Shown here: piece after piece, positions 10,285 to 20,586 of the stretch
How positions within the stretch are numbered: the stretch's first letter is position 1
How the letters are laid out: each line of letters begins with the position of its first letter
NCBI GenBank assembly: GCA_039654915.1
Contig: CM077593.1
Coordinates: forward strand, 40,022,501-40,086,500
Length of the DNA stretch: 64,000 bases
DNA from: Aquilaria yunnanensis
Lineage: Eukaryota > Streptophyta > Magnoliopsida > Malvales > Thymelaeaceae
Reading direction: 5' to 3'
Translations under genes and position numbers: made by a program
The notes under the pieces: model-generated
What the model saw: only the letters and a program-made list of their open reading frames with translations
Told to the model about the DNA's origin: nothing
The model's database searches: none

Positions 10285-13200
10285 TTAGGCGTAGAATTTT
10301 TTCAGGGCGTCTGAATGCCAAGTGTTTTTCAATTCTACGCCTTCGGCGTCGCCAAGCTTGTACACGCCTTTTCGTACTTCGGCGAGAACCAGATAAGGTC
10401 CTTCCCAATTTGCGCGAAGTACTCCGTGAGATGGCCTTCGGGGTGCAAAGTCGGCCTTTCGGAGAACGAGGTCTGCTTTTTTGATTTCTTTTGGCCTGGC
10501 TTTTAAGTTGATAGCCGCGGCCACTCTTTGCTGGAAAGCTTTTCTTCTCAGCTCGGCTATTTCTCTGTGTTCGGCCACAAGGTCGAGCTTAGTTCTTAGA
10601 CCGAGGTCGTTTCCGCCTTCATCAAATACTTGCACCCGTATTGAAGGCTGAACTATCTCTATTGGGATAATGGCCTCTGTTCCGAAGACGAGTGAGAAGG
10701 GAGTTTCCCCTATGGCTCTTCGTGGCGTCGTTCGGTAGCTCCACAATACACTTTGGAGTTCTCCTGGCCATTTCCCCTTGGCTTCCCCAAGTCTCTTTTT
10801 CAGGCCATCTTTTATGGTCCTGTTTGATACTTCCACCTGCCCATTGCTTTGGGGGTGAGCTACTGGGGCGAAGTGCATCTTTATTCCGAGGTCGCTGATG
10901 TATTCCTGGAATCCTTTGTCTATGAACTGGGATCCATTATCAGCTACTAGTACCCTCGGTATGCCAAATCTGCATACGATGTTCTTCCATACGAACTTCT
11001 GCACTTCTTTTGCCGAGATAGTTGCTAGTGGTTCTGCCTCTACCCACTTTGAGAAATAGTCCACCGCTACCACGCAGAATTTCACGACTCCGGGCGCTGT
11101 GGGGAGTGGCCCAATGAGGTCTATACCCCAGACTGCGAAGGGCCAAGGATAGTCTACCGACGTTACCATTTTCGAGGGTATCCTCTGGATTTTTGCATGT
11201 CTCTGGCAACTACCACACTTCTGGACGAACTGCCTTGCGTCCTTTCTCAGGGTAGGCCAGAAGTATCCTTGGCGGAGTATCACTGCTGCAAGGGCATCAG
11301 TTCCAATGTGCGAGCCGCACATGCCTTCGTGGACTTCTTCGAGGACCATCTCAGTATCCTCTTCGCCCACACATCTCTGCAGCGGATTTGCATATCCTTG
11401 CCGATATAACTCTTCACCAATCAGGAAGAATCTTCCGGCGCGTCTTCGCAGTCTTGCAGCATTGCCGGCGTCTTCGGGAAGCTCATTCTCTACGAGGTAT
11501 CTCTTTATGGGGTCCTTCCACCCCATTCCCGAGGTTGTTACGCTTAGCACGGAGATGCTTGGATGGTCTAGCACCTCGGTGTATGTTTTGGACTTCGCTA
11601 AGCAATCTGCCTCAGTGTTATTCCGCCGGGGTACATTTTCGATCCGCACGGCGTCAAACTCTTGGATGAGTTTTCTTACCAGCTCGTGGTATTTTGCCAA
11701 GATTGGGTCCTTCGCCCCATAATCTCCTGCCGTCTGCCGAACTACCAGCTGGGAATCGCTGTGAGCCCTTAAGTTTCTCACGCCAATCTTTCTGGCCAAG
11801 CGTAATCCCGCTATGAGGGCTTCATACTCAGCCACATTATTGGTGACGTTGAAGCTGAACTTGATAGCCTTCATCACCTCTAGGCCTTCGGGTCCTCTGA
11901 TAACTATTCCAGCTCCCTGGTGTACGGACCCCGAGGCTCCGTCAACATGCAAGGTCCATTCTGGCTCACCTTCTTTCGGATCTGAGTGGTTCTCCTCAGT
12001 GGTGGGTATTTCGGCGATAAAATCTGCCAATGCTTGGGCTTTTAAGGCCTTCCGAGGCTCATACGTGATTTCGTGTTCGCCAAGCTCTATGCACCACTTG
12101 GAGAGCCTTCCCGAATGATCAACTCTCTTCATAACATCCCGTAGTGGTAGACTACTTCGGACGATGATGGGGTGAGCCTGGAAATATGGTCGCAGTCTTC
12201 TTCCTGCAAGCACCAAGGCGTATATAGCTTTTTGAAGCAAAGGGTACCTGACTTCGGCACCATGCAGGGACTTGCTGACGTAGTAGACCGGCCATTGTTT
12301 CGGCCCTTCTTCTTTTATCAGGACCGAGCTCACGGCCTTTTCTGTGACGGCGAGGTACAGTACGAGGGGTTCTCCCTCCCGAGGTTGTCGCAGAGTCGGC
12401 AGGCTGGCCAGGTAGACTTTGAGTTCTTCCCAGGCCTTTTGGCAATCTTCATCCCAGGGATGATTGTTTCTTCCGAGGTCGCCTTCCATCTTTGCTGCCT
12501 TTGTGAGGACTTTGAAGAAAGGTCTACACCTATCTCCGTACCTGGAAATAAACCTGCTCAGAGAGGTTATTCTTCCGGTTAGTCTCTGCACGTCTTTGAC
12601 TGTGGCAGGAGTTCGGAACTCAAGCAGAGCCTTAATCTTCTCAGGATTGGCGTCGATGCCTCTTTCGGATACCATGTACCCAAGGAATTTTCCCGACGTC
12701 ACCGCGAAGATACACTTCTCGGGGTTAAGGCGAATCCCGAAGGCTCTGAGCTTTTGGAAGGTTTCCTCCAAATCTGCAACGTGGTAGCCGGGCAGCTTGC
12801 TTTTTACTATCATATCATCAACATATACTTCCATGTTTTTCCCCATTTGGTCTTTAAAAACCTTGTTCATCAGTCTCTTGTAGGTGGCTCCTGCATTTTT
12901 CAGCCCGAAGGGCATTCTGATATAGCAGTACGTTCCTCCCTCGGTGATGAAGGCAGTTTTCTCTTCATCTTCGGGGTCCATCCTTATCTGATGGTAGCCG
13001 CTGAAGGCATCTAGGAAGCTCAGGAGCCCGTATTCGGCCGTTGAATCTACCAGTTGATCTATTGGCGGGAGGGGAAATGACTCTTTTGGGCAAGCATCGT
13101 TCAAGTTTCTGAAATCAATGCACATCCGGAGTTTGCTGCTACCTTCTTTTGTGGCAATGACCACGTTGCTTAACCATTCGGGGTATTTTACCTCCCTGAT

Positions 13201-15783
13201 AACTTCAGCATCCAATAGGCACTGGACTTCGGTTTTCACGAAGTTGCTTTTGTGGGCTGAGATGCTTCGTTTCTTTTGCCTGATAGGTTTTGCTTCTGGG
13301 CTTACTTTGAGGCTGTGCTGTATTATGCCAGGGTTCACTCCTGGCATGTCTTTCGGCGAGTAGGCAAACAGATCTTTATTTTTTAGCAGAAAGGATACAA
13401 GATTTTCCTTATCACCTTTGGCCAAGCTCTTCCCTATTCGGGTAGATTGTCCTGGGACAAGATCTACTGCTTCCGTTTCTGCTTCTGCGGGATCTCCTTT
13501 TTTGCCTTTCTCCTGCGCCTTTGCCTCCACCGTTTGTGTAGAGCTGTTTGCCGGAGCCTTTCGTGTTTTTACAAACACCTTTCTTACCTCGGCTTGGTCG
13601 ATGAAGACCTCTGCATCTCCATCCTTGGTGGCGAATGTGACAGTCAAGTACTTCACATCGGGGCGAATGTGCAGGTTCCCCTGAGTCCGCCTTCCAAGGA
13701 TGGCGTTGTACGAAGACGTGACATCCATGACGATGAATCTTGCCATTGTGGACGCGTACAACTCAGCTGCTCCGTCTACCGAAGTGCCTTTCATCATCAA
13801 AGGGAGGTCGATCCATCCGAGGACGGGTAGTTCGGATGGCCCAACGCCGAAGGTGGGCGTGGTGACAGGTTTCAGCTCGCTGCTGGAGATGCCCAAGCTC
13901 GGCAGTAAGTGCGAGAATAGGACGTCAGCATTTGAGCCATCATCAAGCAACACTCTCTTGACGTCCCGGTTCCCTATTCTCGCCATTATCAGCAGCGGGT
14001 CGTCGTGGGGGAAGACGACAGTGGAGCCATCTTTGCGAGCCAATTTCTTTGATGGACTTTGATACTCCATAACCGCAATTTCTCTGGCCTTCCGCTTTCT
14101 TTCCGAGGATGGGAGCCCCGTGGTGATGGTTTGGATGACCCCTACTGGAGGTGGAAGGCGCCTTTTTGGACTTCTGTTTCTCCGCCTGTCGGAGTCATAG
14201 TCCTCGTTTTCGGCCCTCTCTTCCTCCTCTTTTCTGCCCTTTGGGGAGGGCATCCACAGGTACTTGCGAAGTTGGCCCTGTTTGATCAGCGACTCTATGT
14301 ACTTCTTCAGCTGGAAGCAGTCTTCGGTGTCATGACCGTGGTCGCGATGAAACTGGCAGAACTTCTTGGCATTCTTTTTATTATCGGCGGCCATGGCCTT
14401 TGGCCGCCGAATCTGCGTCCCTTGCCTTTCCAGCGCCATGAGAATTTTGGTCCGTGTCGTGCTCAAGGGTGTGAAACTTTGAGGTTTCTTTCCTTGCATT
14501 CGCCATGGTCGACCTGTATGTTCAGAAAGATGCCGAGCTTGCTGGCTGGACCCTTCGGCGCGGTGATGATCAGACTTCGGCCCCGCCATCCTCAATTCCT
14601 CGGCTGTCATGTGCTGCTCTGCCCTTCGGTAAAATTCTCCGAGGGTCTCCGGGGGGTCTTTTGAGAACTCGTAGAACAGCTGTGAGTCACGCCGAAGGCC
14701 CCGTGTCATAGCGAGGATGCGGATTTCGGGCCGGAAGTCCGGGACGCTGAGTGCTTCCCTGTTGAATCGTTCGACATAGTCTCGGATCGTCTCTCCGTTT
14801 CTCTGCTCTATGTCGAACATCTGTACAGGCATTTTGGCCGTCGGCCTGCTCCCAATGAACTGCTGGGTAAAGGCTGTGGACAACTCCTGAAACTCAGTGA
14901 TAGTCCCTGGGGGCAACGAATTGTACCATGCTGTTGCTGGGCCCGTGAGGGTGACTTCAAAGCATTTGCACATGGTAGCGTCATCAGCTCCGTGCATTAT
15001 CATGCTCCGCCTGTACTTCGTCAGATGGGCCTGTGGATCAGTCCGGCCATCATAGATCTCCAGCCTAGGCACTCTGAAGTCGCCTGGCATAGCTGCCTCA
15101 ACGACGGTGCGAATAAACGGGGAGCCATCTTCGCATAATGCCCCCGACAGCCTGTCCCAAACGGGTTTTCTGGTCACTTGCTTCTCCACTCTGTCCAGCC
15201 GTGCCAATATCCTTTCCATAAGCGCAGTGGCGCTAGGACCATTTTCGCGGGAGGGAGATCGCCGGCGCCTTTTCGGGGAGCGAGTTCGGCGCGGAGGGGT
15301 CAGGGCCCTCGCCTCGGGCGACGAACTGCTTCGCTGTGAGACTCTCGGTCGCTTGGACCCGGTTTGTCCCACAGGCCGTTTCCCGAGGGCTATATCTTCT
15401 GTGGATGATTCTCCGCGAGGATCTCCACTTTCTGAACTGCGGTGTGTAGACCTGGGGCTTCTCTCCCGAGGGCGTGTTGATGAGGAGGGTTTCTGGGCCT
15501 GTGACTGCTGTGGCCATCTTCGGTCGATCTGCTGAGTCATTTCAGCAACGACCGAGCGCTGAAAGTCCCTCAAGAAGCTCATGGTGATTACCAGAGAGCG
15601 GTCCTCTTCGGGCGTAGAAGTCTCTGGGAGTGTCTGCTCAGCAGCCGGTTGTATCTCAGGCGCGGACGAGGACCTTGGGAGTCCCTTGTCCTTAGAACGC
15701 CGAGTCTCAACGACGGCAATCTGCGAGCGGGTTCCCACAGACGGCGCCAAATGATGGCCTAAGGCCTCATCGTTGTGAGTCAT
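10285..15783 (-). CDS. gag-pol: Gag-Pol polyprotein of element A, uninterrupted
   Basis: This is the 1833-codon polyprotein that makes the particle and copies and integrates the element. The ATG at 15783 lies within the 5' LTR, and the same start is kept in all six elements; an earlier in-frame ATG at 15840 is unlikely to be used. Domains by residue: capsid about 235-390; CX2HX4HX4C knuckle 476-489; protease with DDG at 614-616; reverse transcriptase about 850-1030 with YVDD aspartates 989 and 990; a retroviral-type RNase H about 1125-1235 lacking the usual acidic residues; an archaeal-type RNase H from about 1275 with Asp 1281 and an AEYEAL Glu near 1319; integrase with a zinc finger about 1480-1525 and D1555, D1615, E1651 (spacing 35); and a GPY/F-like tail with no chromodomain. 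No stop or frameshift is seen. Activity is not proven. Confidence 0.95.
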   Translation of the reverse strand: MTHNDEALGHHLAPSVGTRSQIAVVETRRSKDKGLPRSSSAPEIQPAAEQTLPETSTPEEDRSLVITMSFLRDFQRSVVAEMTQQIDRRWPQQSQAQKPSSSTRPRERSPRSTHRSSESGDPRGESSTEDIALGKRPVGQTGSKRPRVSQRSSSSPEARALTPPRRTRSPKRRRRSPSRENGPSATALMERILARLDRVEKQVTRKPVWDRLSGALCEDGSPFIRTVVEAAMPGDFRVPRLEIYDGRTDPQAHLTKYRRSMIMHGADDATMCKCFEVTLTGPATAWYNSLPPGTITEFQELSTAFTQQFIGSRPTAKMPVQMFDIEQRNGETIRDYVERFNREALSVPDFRPEIRILAMTRGLRRDSQLFYEFSKDPPETLGEFYRRAEQHMTAEELRMAGPKSDHHRAEGSSQQARHLSEHTGRPWRMQGKKPQSFTPLSTTRTKILMALERQGTQIRRPKAMAADNKKNAKKFCQFHRDHGHDTEDCFQLKKYIESLIKQGQLRKYLWMPSPKGRKEEEERAENEDYDSDRRRNRSPKRRLPPPVGVIQTITTGLPSSERKRKAREIAVMEYQSPSKKLARKDGSTVVFPHDDPLLIMARIGNRDVKRVLLDDGSNADVLFSHLLPSLGISSSELKPVTTPTFGVGPSELPVLGWIDLPLMMKGTSVDGAAELYASTMARFIVMDVTSSYNAILGRRTQGNLHIRPDVKYLTVTFATKDGDAEVFIDQAEVRKVFVKTRKAPANSSTQTVEAKAQEKGKKGDPAEAETEAVDLVPGQSTRIGKSLAKGDKENLVSFLLKNKDLFAYSPKDMPGVNPGIIQHSLKVSPEAKPIRQKKRSISAHKSNFVKTEVQCLLDAEVIREVKYPEWLSNVVIATKEGSSKLRMCIDFRNLNDACPKESFPLPPIDQLVDSTAEYGLLSFLDAFSGYHQIRMDPEDEEKTAFITEGGTYCYIRMPFGLKNAGATYKRLMNKVFKDQMGKNMEVYVDDMIVKSKLPGYHVADLEETFQKLRAFGIRLNPEKCIFAVTSGKFLGYMVSERGIDANPEKIKALLEFRTPATVKDVQRLTGRITSLSRFISRYGDRCRPFFKVLTKAAKMEGDLGRNNHPWDEDCQKAWEELKVYLASLPTLRQPREGEPLVLYLAVTEKAVSSVLIKEEGPKQWPVYYVSKSLHGAEVRYPLLQKAIYALVLAGRRLRPYFQAHPIIVRSSLPLRDVMKRVDHSGRLSKWCIELGEHEITYEPRKALKAQALADFIAEIPTTEENHSDPKEGEPEWTLHVDGASGSVHQGAGIVIRGPEGLEVMKAIKFSFNVTNNVAEYEALIAGLRLARKIGVRNLRAHSDSQLVVRQTAGDYGAKDPILAKYHELVRKLIQEFDAVRIENVPRRNNTEADCLAKSKTYTEVLDHPSISVLSVTTSGMGWKDPIKRYLVENELPEDAGNAARLRRRAGRFFLIGEELYRQGYANPLQRCVGEEDTEMVLEEVHEGMCGSHIGTDALAAVILRQGYFWPTLRKDARQFVQKCGSCQRHAKIQRIPSKMVTSVDYPWPFAVWGIDLIGPLPTAPGVVKFCVVAVDYFSKWVEAEPLATISAKEVQKFVWKNIVCRFGIPRVLVADNGSQFIDKGFQEYISDLGIKMHFAPVAHPQSNGQVEVSNRTIKDGLKKRLGEAKGKWPGELQSVLWSYRTTPRRAIGETPFSLVFGTEAIIPIEIVQPSIRVQVFDEGGNDLGLRTKLDLVAEHREIAELRRKAFQQRVAAAINLKARPKEIKKADLVLRKADFAPRRPSHGVLRANWEGPYLVLAEVRKGVYKLGDAEGVELKNTWHSDALKKFYA
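15732..15751 (-). other. Primer binding site of element A
   Basis: On the minus strand, TGGCGCCGTC (15740-15749) follows the 5' LTR after a 2-base TT spacer. The first nine or ten bases fit the 3' end of plant tRNA-Asp. The site lies within the translated region of gag. Confidence 0.8.
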
Positions 15784-16618
15784 GATGACTGTTGAGGAGA
15801 CTTCTAGGAGGAAGAACGCCTGGAAGGTGGATCGCCCCAAGGAGAGTACCTGAAAAGCTGGTAAACAGGGTTAGGAGTCCCCCGGAGTGTTTTTCCGGGG
15901 GGGGAGCCTCCGACGCCCAAGTCAGTGGTGGCCGGAAGAAGGAGAAAGTCACTAGCTCAAAGAGAAAGGCAGAAAAGTCTCGCCTGGTATTTTCTCAGGG
16001 TGTGGGAGCTGTATATTCGACCTGCCAACCTCCTGTCAAGTATTTATTTCCTGTATATATAGGAATACCTAGCCCGTTCAGATCATGACACGTGTGCGGT
16101 CGGATGCTCCTGAACGTCTGGGCGTAGGGGACAGATAGTTGGTAACTAGATGGCCTTGAGCCTTGTGCTGAGACGGGCCATGATATGATTCTGATGGCGT
16201 CTGCGCGTCAGGGCGACTTTTTACGTCTGTGGTGGGACGTGTCAGAGGCTTCCTTAAATGCTTCCTTAAATGCGCCTGCCGTACTCCCGAGGTCCCTGGG
16301 CGAGGTCGTCCTCTAGTTCGGACAGAGCCTCTTCGGGAAGCCTACCCTCAGTTCGGGGGTTCCCAGTTCCAGGGGGTTCCGCCTTCGGGGATATCATATT
16401 CGGGCAGCAATGTCTGGTGCCACTTTTCCGAAGGCGCGTTGTTCACAACCTTGGGGGGCGAATGGAGTCCTCAAGTTTTACTGGCGTGCCGAGGCTCGGA
16501 GCTCTCAGGCTATCTCCCGAGGTGCATGATTCCACCTATTCCCGGGAAGCGCCAGTTCTTCTGGCCGTTGTTGTGGCAGGGTATTCGGCCAGATTGAGGC
16601 GATAGCCTTTGGCTATCA
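15752..16618 (-). repeat. 5' LTR of element A, with promoter
   Basis: An 867-bp LTR. On the minus strand it has an ACACGTGT palindrome and a TATATATA box at 16054-16061, so transcription should start shortly downstream. The last 32 bases (15752-15783) encode the first Gag codons. The first bases TGATAGCCAAAGGCTATC form a short hairpin. Confidence 0.95.
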
Positions 16619-16722
16619 CAAACAAAATTGCTGGATTAATGCCTCAATAAAATATCATGACTCAATGTGCAAAAATACAATCATCTCATGATTGGCTTTT
16701 TGGGCACAACACTAACAACACC

Positions 16723-19700
16723 ATCCTTAGAAGGCAAACACAAGGAAATCTGCACATTCGCCTTGATGTAAAGTACTTAACTGTCACTTTTGCCACCAAG
16801 GATGGAGACGCGGAAATCTTCATTGATCAGGGCGAAGTAAGGAAAGTGTTCGTCAAGGCCCGAAAAGCTCCAGCAACCAACTTCGTACAAACTGTAGAGG
16901 CAGAGGCTTTACCAGATGGAAAACCAAAAAAGGGAGAGGCAGAAGATCCCGCGAAGGTAGAAATGGAAGAAGTAGAACTTGTCCTGGGCCGAAATACCCG
17001 AATAGGGAAAAACTTGGCCGAATGTGACAAGAAAAAACTTGTATCCTTTCTACTGATGAATAAAGACCTGTTTGCCTACTCGCCGAAAGATATGCCGGGG
17101 GTAGACCCTCGCATAATACAGCATAGCCTTAAAGTAAGTCCGAAAGCAAAACCTGTCCGGCAAAAGAAACGGGGCATCTCAGTCCATAAAAATAACTTCA
17201 TCAAAACCAAAGTTCAGTGCTTATTGGACGCGGATGTAATCAGGGAGGTCAAGTACCCCGAATGGTTGAGCAACGTGGTTATTGCCACAAAAGAAGGGAG
17301 CAGTAAGCTCCGAATGTGCATCGACTTCAGAAACTTGAATGATGCTTAACCAAAAGATTCATACCCTTTCCCACCAATAGACCAGTTGGTAGACTCAACT
17401 GCCGACTACGGGCTCCTAAGTTTCCTAGACGCCTTCAATGGGTATCATCAAATAAGGATGGACCCCGAAGATGAGGAGAAAACCGCCTTCATGACAGAGG
17501 GTGGAACATATTGTTACATCAGAATGCCCTTCGGGCTAAAAAATGCAGGAGCTACCTACCAGAGGTTGATCAGCAAGGTCTTTAATGACCAAATAGGGAG
17601 GAACATGGAAGTCTATGTCGATGACATGATAGTCAAGAGCAAGCTGCCTAATGACCACGTCGCAGATCTAAAGGAAACTTTCCACCAGCTCAGAACCTTC
17701 GGAATTCGCCTTAATCCCGAAAAATGCATCTTCGGCGTAACCTCGGGAAAGTTTCTTGGGTACATGGTATCAAAAAGAGGCATTGATGCTAACCCAGAAA
17801 AAATTAAGGCTCTGCTTGAATTTCGAACTCCCGTCACAATAAAAGATGTGCAGAGACTCACCGGAAGGATAACCTTTCTTGGTAGGTTTATTTCTAGGTA
17901 TGGAGACTGGTGTCGAGCTTTCTTCAAAGTCCTCACTATGGCAGCAAAAAAGGAGGGCGACCTCGGATGTGATGATCATCCTTGCAATGAGGACTGCTAA
18001 AGGGCTTGGGAGGAACTCAAAATCTACTTAGCCTGTCTGCCCACTCTTCGACAACTTCGCGAGGGAGAGCCCCTCGTGTTGTACCTCGCCGTCACAGAAA
18101 AAGCAGTAAGCTCGGTCCTTGTGAAAGAGGAAGGACTGAAGCAATGGCCGGTTTATTATGTAAGCAAGTCCCTGCACGGCGCCGAAGTCAGGTATCCCTT
18201 GCTACAAAAAGCTATATATGCCCTGGTACTGGTAGGAAGAAGACTACGGCCATATTTTCAAGCTCACCCAATCATTGTCCGAAGTAGTCTACCGCTACTG
18301 GACGTCATGAGGAAAGTTGATCATTCGGGAAGGCTTTCCAAATGGTGTATAGAGCTTGGCGAGCATGACATTACTTATGAACCTCGGAAAGCCATAAAAG
18401 CTCAAGCTCTGGCAGACTTCATTGCCGAAGTACCCATCACCGAGCACAGCCACTCGGATCCTGGCGAAGGTGAGCCAGAATGGACTTTGTATGTAGACGG
18501 AGCCTTAGGGTCCGAGCACCAAGGAGTCGTGGTAATTATCAGAGGCCCCGAAGGTCTAGAAGTAATGAAGGCCATCAAGGTCGGCTTTAACGTCACTAAC
18601 AATATGGCTGAATACGAAGCTCTCACAGCAGGGTTACGCCTAGCCAAACAAATTGGTGTAAGAAACTTGAAAGCCCGCAGTGATTCCCAGCTGGTAGTTC
18701 GACAAATAGTAGGGGACTATGGGGCGAAGGACCCGACCTTGACAAAATACCATGAACTGGTAGCAAAGCTTATCCGAGAGTTCGACACTGTATGAATCGA
18801 AAGTGTGCCTCGTTGAGATAATGCCGAGGCAGATTGCTTGGCAAAATCGAAAACATGCACCGAGGTGCTAAACCACCCGAGCATCGCAGTGCTGAGCATA
18901 ATAACTTCGGGAAAAGGCTGGAAAGATCCGATAAAAAGATATCTCGCAACCAGTGCGCTCCCCGAAGACCCCAACGAAGCAGCAAAAGTGCGAAGACGTT
19001 CCGATTGTTTCTTCCTAATCGGAGAAGAATTATATCGGCAGGGATATGCAAATCCACTGCAGAGGTGTGTTGGCGAAGAAGATACTGAAATGACCCTCGA
19101 AGAAGTTCATGAAGGCGTTTGTGGTTCGCACATTGGAACCGACGCCCTGGCAGCAGTGATACTTCGCCAAGGATACTTTTGGCCTACCCTAAGAAAGGAT
19201 GCTAGGCAGTTCGTCCAGAAATGTGGTAATTGCCAAAGACACGCCAGTATCCAAAGGACACCCTCAGAATTGGTAACTTCGGCTGACTATCCTTGGCCCT
19301 TTGCAGTTTGGGGCATAGACCTCATTGGGCCACTCCCGACAGCGCCTGGAGGCGTGAAGTTCTGCATAGTCGCAGTGGACTATTTCTCTAAATGGGTCGA
19401 GGCAGAACCCTTGGCGACTATCTCGGCAAAAGATGTGCAGAAGTTCGTATGGAAGAACATTGTATGCAGATTTGGCATACCAAGGGTACTAGTAGCCGAC
19501 AATGGATCCCAGTTCACAGACAAGGGGTTCCAAGAATTTATCAACAACCTTGGAACAAAAATGCACTTCGCTCCAGTAGCCCACCCCAAAAGCAATGGGC
19601 AAGTAGAAGTATCTAACATGACCATGAAAGAAGGTCTGAAAAAAAGGTTGGGGGAAGCAAAATGGAAATGGCCAGGAGAGCTCCCAAGTGTGTCATGGAG

Positions 19701-20154
19701 CTACCGAACAACACCCCGAAGAGCCACAGGGGAAACACCTTTTTCACTTCTTTTCGGTACAGAGGCTATCATCCCAATTGAGGTAGCACAACCATCGGTG
19801 CGAGTACAAGTGTTTGATGAAAGGGGAAATGAGCTCAGCCTAAGAACCAAGCTTGACCTCGTCGGTGAACACAGAGAAATAGCCGAGCTGAGAAGAAAAG
19901 CTTTTCAGCAAAGAGTGGCCGCGGCTATAAACTTGCGCGCCAGGCCAAAGGGAATAAAGAAAGGAGACCTCATCCTCCAAAAGGCTGAATTTGGACCCCG
20001 AAGGCCATCCCACGGGGTACTTAGCGCAAATTGGGAAGGTCCTTATCTGGTACTTGCCGAAGTGCGAAAAGGAGTTTACAAGCTCAGCAATGCCGAAGGC
20101 GTAGAATTAAAAAATACATGGCATTCGGATGCCTTGAAAAAATTCTATGCTTAG
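16723..20154 (+). pseudogene. pol: Pol region of element C, with nonsense codons
   Basis: The continuation of C after E2. It holds the linker after protease, reverse transcriptase (YVDDMIVKS near 17618-17640), a degenerate RNase H, the archaeal-type RNase H (VDGALGSEH near 18500) and integrase (zinc finger about 19110-19240; WGIDLIGPL, VADNGSQF and the downstream Glu motif), ending with stop TAG at 20152-20154. The frame is constant, but stops interrupt it at 17347-17349, 17998-18000, 18793-18795 and about 18814. Most are explained by C-to-T changes when compared with A, for instance CGA to TGA at 18793. The integrase half from 18838 is open but has no start of its own. It is non-functional. 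Confidence 0.92.
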
Positions 20155-20586
20155 GATTTTGGTGGGAAAATTGTCCGAGTCAGAAAAATTTCTAAGTACA
20201 AAAGCTTCTTAGAAGAATTTTCTAAAGTACAAAAAGCTTCTTTTCACCAGAGCGGTTGTCGCCGAGCACGGTTTATGAAAATTTATTTACAAAGGTTATC
20301 AACCTTCTCTGAAGTTGGAAATTTACTTAAAGAGAATTTTACGAGGGTGATTCCAAGGCTAATTGGCGTGATAAGCGTAAATATGATTTTCTGAAGTCTC
20401 TTGAGCAAACGTGTTCGGGGCAATGGGAAATGAAAAATCTTGCGTAAAAGACTTAGCCAAAAATTTTTTTACAAAAGAAAGAAGGAGTCTTTATTGATAG
20501 AGATGGATCTAATTACAAAGAAGGAAGCTCGCCAAAAGAAGAGGTACAAAAAAGGAGAAAAAGAAGGCAAAGGACCCTAAGACAAG
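20155..20586. other. 3' spacer of element C
   Basis: Non-coding sequence between the converging ends of pol and the antisense gene. It contains one hairpin core (near 20398-20425, CTCTTGAGCAAACGTGTTCG) that in A and B is multiplied to seven. No other feature is seen. Confidence 0.7.

Larger units (their letters stand above)
5461..16618 (-). mobile_element. Element A: complete Tat-lineage Ty3/gypsy retrotransposon
   Basis: An 11158-bp element with both LTRs (5461-6329 and 15752-16618) and a perfect target duplication CAAAC. The order on the minus strand is 5' LTR, primer site, gag-pol, tandem repeat, antisense gene on the plus strand, polypurine tract, 3' LTR. The two LTRs differ at only about five substitutions plus G-run length, so the insertion is young. 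Gag-pol is uninterrupted; the antisense gene has one 1-base deletion. It is the third level of nesting (A in E2 in C). Confidence 0.96.
4139..16717 (-). repeat. E2: solo LTR of the E family, split by element A
   Basis: The two pieces are 4139-5460 (1322 bp) and 16624-16717 (94 bp), together 1416 bp, the same length as E1. The first base pair is TA instead of TG (TATTGGG), and the end is CTAACA. The target duplication ACACC is at 4134-4138 and 16718-16722. It lies inside pol of C just after the protease. Element A entered it with duplication CAAAC (5456-5460 and 16619-16623). E1 and E2 differ by scattered substitutions but are colinear throughout. Confidence 0.85.

Noticed and set aside
13447..14664. 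Plus-strand frames of 120-200 codons opposite gag-pol of A, and the same in B, C, D and G
   Set aside because: These are shadows of the conserved gag-pol frame on the other strand. They change length freely and carry no domain.
10285..15783. Endogenous plant pararetrovirus instead of a retrotransposon
   Set aside because: Two LTRs, target duplications, integrase after RNase H, and no movement protein. This is Ty3/gypsy order.
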